Source of the DNA: Desmonostoc muscorum LEGE 12446
Lineage (GTDB): Bacteria > Cyanobacteriota > Cyanobacteriia > Cyanobacteriales > Nostocaceae
Length of the DNA stretch: 64,000 nt
NCBI RefSeq assembly: GCF_015207005.2
Contig: NZ_JADEXS020000001.1
Span: 8,393,001 to 8,457,000 of the forward strand
Direction: 5' to 3'
Numbering within the stretch: position 1 is the stretch's first letter; each line of letters starts with the position of its first letter. Below the pieces are notes generated by a model that was given only the letters and a program-made list of their open reading frames with translations, was not told where the DNA came from and did no database searches. The position numbers and the translations under genes are program-made. Of this stretch, positions 61,336-64,000 are shown piece by piece.

Positions 61336-64000
61336 ATGTCGCGATCGCTGAAAGTTCGTGCTGAATGCCTAGAAAATGTGAGATTAGCTCTCAAACGCAA
61401 TGCTTATCCCAGCCAAAAGAGCTTATCTCAAGAGCTAGGATTAGCTTTAGGGACTATAAGTAAATTTTTGAACGGTAAACCCATAGATTATTCATATTTT
61501 CGGGAAATATGTGACAAACTAGGACTTGATTGGCAAGCGATCGCTAACATAGATAACTTAAATGATACACCCTTGCCAGTACCTGTTCCCGTAAAGTCCG
61601 AGGTAAAAAGTGTTGACAAGCGAGTTGATTGGGGCGAAGCAATAGATGTCTCTGTGTTTCACGGACGACAAAGCGAACTAAAAATCCTCAGTCAATGGTT
61701 AGTAGAGGATCGCTGCCGCTTAGTCGCTTTGCTAGGTATGGGTGGAATTGGCAAGAGTGCTTTATCAGTGAAACTCGCGCAACTGCTGGAATCAGAGTTT
61801 CATTTTATTATCTGGCGCAGTTTACGCAATGCCCCTCCCTTGGCAACTCTATTAATTGATTTAGTAACATTTGTCTCTCATCAACAAGAAATCAAAGCAG
61901 ATATAAGGCAGCTGATTCATTACCTACGTAATGCACGTTGTCTGGTGATTTTAGACAATATGGAGACTATTTTAGACGCAGAGCAAGCTGGGCAATATCG
62001 CTCTGGCTATGAAGATTATGGCGGATTGCTGCGGACAGTAGCAGAAGTGCAACACCAAAGTTGTGTCATCCTGACTAGTCGTGAAAAACCTGCTGAAATC
62101 GCTACCTTTGAAGGTGTGGAAATGGCCGTGCGCGCGATGAGGCTCCAAGGTTCGCCAGAAGCAGCATACGCCTTATTGCAAGCTAAAGGGGTAACTGGCT
62201 CTGTGGATGATAAACAATTACTATGCGATCGCTACTCTAACAGTCCTTTAGCTTTAAAAATTGTTGCGACTTCCATTCAAAACCTATTTAGCGGAGAACT
62301 GAGTGAATTCCTCAAACAAGACACGATTATTTTTAATGGCATTCGCCGTTTGTTAGCACAACAGTTTGAGCGGTTGTCATCGCTAGAACAAACTATCATG
62401 TACTGCCTAGCAATAAATCGTGAGTGGGTAAATATTGCGGAATTAGAACAAGATATTGTACCAACTGTCTCCAGAGGCAGGATTTTAGAGGCTCTGGAAT
62501 ATTTAAATGGGCGATCGCTAATTGAAAGCAAATCGAGTAACTACACCCAGCAACCCGTGGTGATGGAGTATGTTATCGACCGACTAATTGAGCGAGTGAC
62601 AAATGAACTGACAACAGTAGAACTATCCCTATTTAATAGTCATGCACTGATAAAAACTACTGTGAAAGATTATGTCAGGGAAAGCCAAGAGAGATTGATA
62701 TTGCAGCCTATCGCCGAACAATTTTGTAAAACATTTAGTTCGCCAAAAGCTCTAGAGCAACAAATAGCGATCGTGCTTTTACAATTGCAAAGTCCAAAAG
62801 TTAAACTTTCTCATTACGGTGCTGGCAATCTGATAAATCTTTGTTGCCATTTGCAATTTAATTTAACAGGCTACAATTTTTCTGACCTAACTATTCGTCA
62901 AGCCTACCTGCAAAACAGAAATCTACCTCATGTTAACTTTACCAATTCTAATTTTCTCCAGTCAGTTTTTACCCAAACATTTGGGTGTATTCTCACACTT
63001 GCTTTCAGCCCCAAAAATAAGCTATTAGCTACTGGCGACTCAAATAACGACGTGCGTATTTGGCGTTTGGTTGATTCTCAATTACTTTTTGTATGTGAGG
63101 GGCACACAGATTGGGTGCGTACACTTGTTTTCAGTGCAGATGGTAATACTGTAATTAGTGCTGGTGACGATCAAACAATACGATTGTGGGATGTCAATAC
63201 AGGTCAATGCCTCAAGACACTCACCGGAAATGCCAGTCGCATTGGCTCCTTAGCTTTAAGCCCTGATGGTCGCACCTTAATTACTAGCAGCGAAGATCGA
63301 ACTGTTCGAGTTTGGGATATTTTCACTGAGGAATGTATTAAAAATCTTCAAGGACATAACAAGCAGGTCTGGGCAGTAGCAATTAGTCCCGATGGCCGCA
63401 CCATCGCTAGTGGCAGTGAGGATCAAACCGTGCGCTTATGGGATATTAACACAGGGCAATGTCTCAAACTATTAGCAGAACATACCAATTGGGTTTGGAC
63501 AGTTGCCTTTAGCCCAGATAGTAAAATCCTTGCAAGTGGTAGCCATGATAACACGATTAAACTCTGGGATCTGAACACAGGGCAATGCCTGAAAACTTTA
63601 GTGGGTCATAATAAATGGGTGTGGTCAGTAGCATTTAGTCCTGACGGTCAAACTCTTGCTAGTGGTAGCGAGGATCAAACTGTGCGATTGTGGAATATTA
63701 ACACAGGGCAATGTTTCACAACTTTACAAGGGCATACAAATCGAATTTGGTCAGTGGCGTTTAGTCCCGATAGCCAAACTCTTGCTAGTGGCAGTGACGA
63801 CCAAACAATCAAACTTTGGAATACTGATATAGGTAAGTGCATCAAAACCATGCAAGGATGTACCAGAAAAATTTGGTCAGTGGCTTGCAGTCTAAATGGG
63901 GAGACCATTGCTAGTAGCGGTGATGAAAAAATTGTGCGGCTGTGGAATGTTAATTCTGGTGAATGCTACCAAACTTTGGCAGGGCATAGCAGTCGAATTG
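61336..64000 (+). CDS. HTH-NB-ARC-WD40 STAND protein, 3' end beyond window
   Basis: Open from an ATG at 61336 to the window edge (888 codons). An N-terminal helix-turn-helix (QKSLSQELGLALGTISKFLN) is followed by an NB-ARC-type ATPase with P-loop LLGMGGIGKSALSV and Walker B RCLVILDNMETI. A helical linker with pentapeptide-like LTGYNFSDLTIRQAYLQN precedes at least eight WD40 repeats (FSPDGQTLASGSEDQT type) running off the end. Proteins of this architecture are common in filamentous cyanobacteria and act as signal-sensing switches, some in defence. The end and the number of propeller blades are not visible. Confidence 0.9.
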   Translation, partial: MSRSLKVRAECLENVRLALKRNAYPSQKSLSQELGLALGTISKFLNGKPIDYSYFREICDKLGLDWQAIANIDNLNDTPLPVPVPVKSEVKSVDKRVDWGEAIDVSVFHGRQSELKILSQWLVEDRCRLVALLGMGGIGKSALSVKLAQLLESEFHFIIWRSLRNAPPLATLLIDLVTFVSHQQEIKADIRQLIHYLRNARCLVILDNMETILDAEQAGQYRSGYEDYGGLLRTVAEVQHQSCVILTSREKPAEIATFEGVEMAVRAMRLQGSPEAAYALLQAKGVTGSVDDKQLLCDRYSNSPLALKIVATSIQNLFSGELSEFLKQDTIIFNGIRRLLAQQFERLSSLEQTIMYCLAINREWVNIAELEQDIVPTVSRGRILEALEYLNGRSLIESKSSNYTQQPVVMEYVIDRLIERVTNELTTVELSLFNSHALIKTTVKDYVRESQERLILQPIAEQFCKTFSSPKALEQQIAIVLLQLQSPKVKLSHYGAGNLINLCCHLQFNLTGYNFSDLTIRQAYLQNRNLPHVNFTNSNFLQSVFTQTFGCILTLAFSPKNKLLATGDSNNDVRIWRLVDSQLLFVCEGHTDWVRTLVFSADGNTVISAGDDQTIRLWDVNTGQCLKTLTGNASRIGSLALSPDGRTLITSSEDRTVRVWDIFTEECIKNLQGHNKQVWAVAISPDGRTIASGSEDQTVRLWDINTGQCLKLLAEHTNWVWTVAFSPDSKILASGSHDNTIKLWDLNTGQCLKTLVGHNKWVWSVAFSPDGQTLASGSEDQTVRLWNINTGQCFTTLQGHTNRIWSVAFSPDSQTLASGSDDQTIKLWNTDIGKCIKTMQGCTRKIWSVACSLNGETIASSGDEKIVRLWNVNSGECYQTLAGHSSRI

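Overview
The window looks like DNA from a filamentous, Nostoc-type cyanobacterium. The octamer GCGATCGC (HIP1) and its fragments are scattered throughout, and many of the families present (PRTRC cassette, STAND-WD40 proteins, Uma2, hybrid histidine kinases, DnaB-type intein) are typical of Nostocales. No rRNA, tRNA or CRISPR array was seen. All family assignments were made by eye from motifs; no database search was run.

Left part (1-29 kb) is the backbone of a conjugative or mobilizable element, probably a plasmid or integrated plasmid. It holds a VirB4-type ATPase that has lost its Walker A segment, a VirB2-like membrane protein, a large acidic protein, and a giant protein that resembles single-chain two-barrel RNA polymerases (RdRP/QDE-1/YonO type; motif DFDGD) split by a one-base frameshift. 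It also holds a PRTRC cassette in the order E-C-F-B-A-ThiF without ParB, a primase-like protein, a MobC/relaxase pair, and accessory genes: Rpn nuclease, Uma2, a two-gene STAND/WD40 module and a Gp157-like protein.

Middle part (29.3-32.9 kb) is a scrapyard: an ASCH-domain fragment, two acetyltransferases (one an AAC(3)-I homologue with a possible attC-like 3' flank), an orphan and broken DnaB-type intein, and a decayed IS1634-like element. A second repeat family, apparently the end of another IS, recurs at four places.

Right part (32.9-56.9 kb) is a biosynthetic cluster entirely on the minus strand. It combines terpenoid-type enzymes (squalene/phytoene synthase fused to a beta-rich domain, an FAD desaturase-like protein, a class I isoprenoid-synthase fold protein, a protein with class I-like and DxDD-type halves) with peptide-type genes (LanB-like dehydratase, a leader-like peptide, two other small peptides, S53 and metallopeptidases). 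It also has oxidative tailoring enzymes: a flavin halogenase-like protein, a WelO5-like Fe/2OG halogenase with an HxG motif, an AspH-like hydroxylase and a haem-oxygenase-like diiron protein. Six transcription units are recognisable and each is preceded by one copy of the same 41-bp motif built from TGACA half-sites; five clear hairpins separate units. This is the best candidate for an undescribed system: a co-regulated, halogen-decorated peptide/terpenoid pathway.

Far right (56.9-64 kb) carries sensory genes (hybrid kinase, PAS protein, REC-HisKA_3 kinase, NarL-type regulator) that may control the cluster, then the start of an HTH-NB-ARC-WD40 protein that runs off the window.
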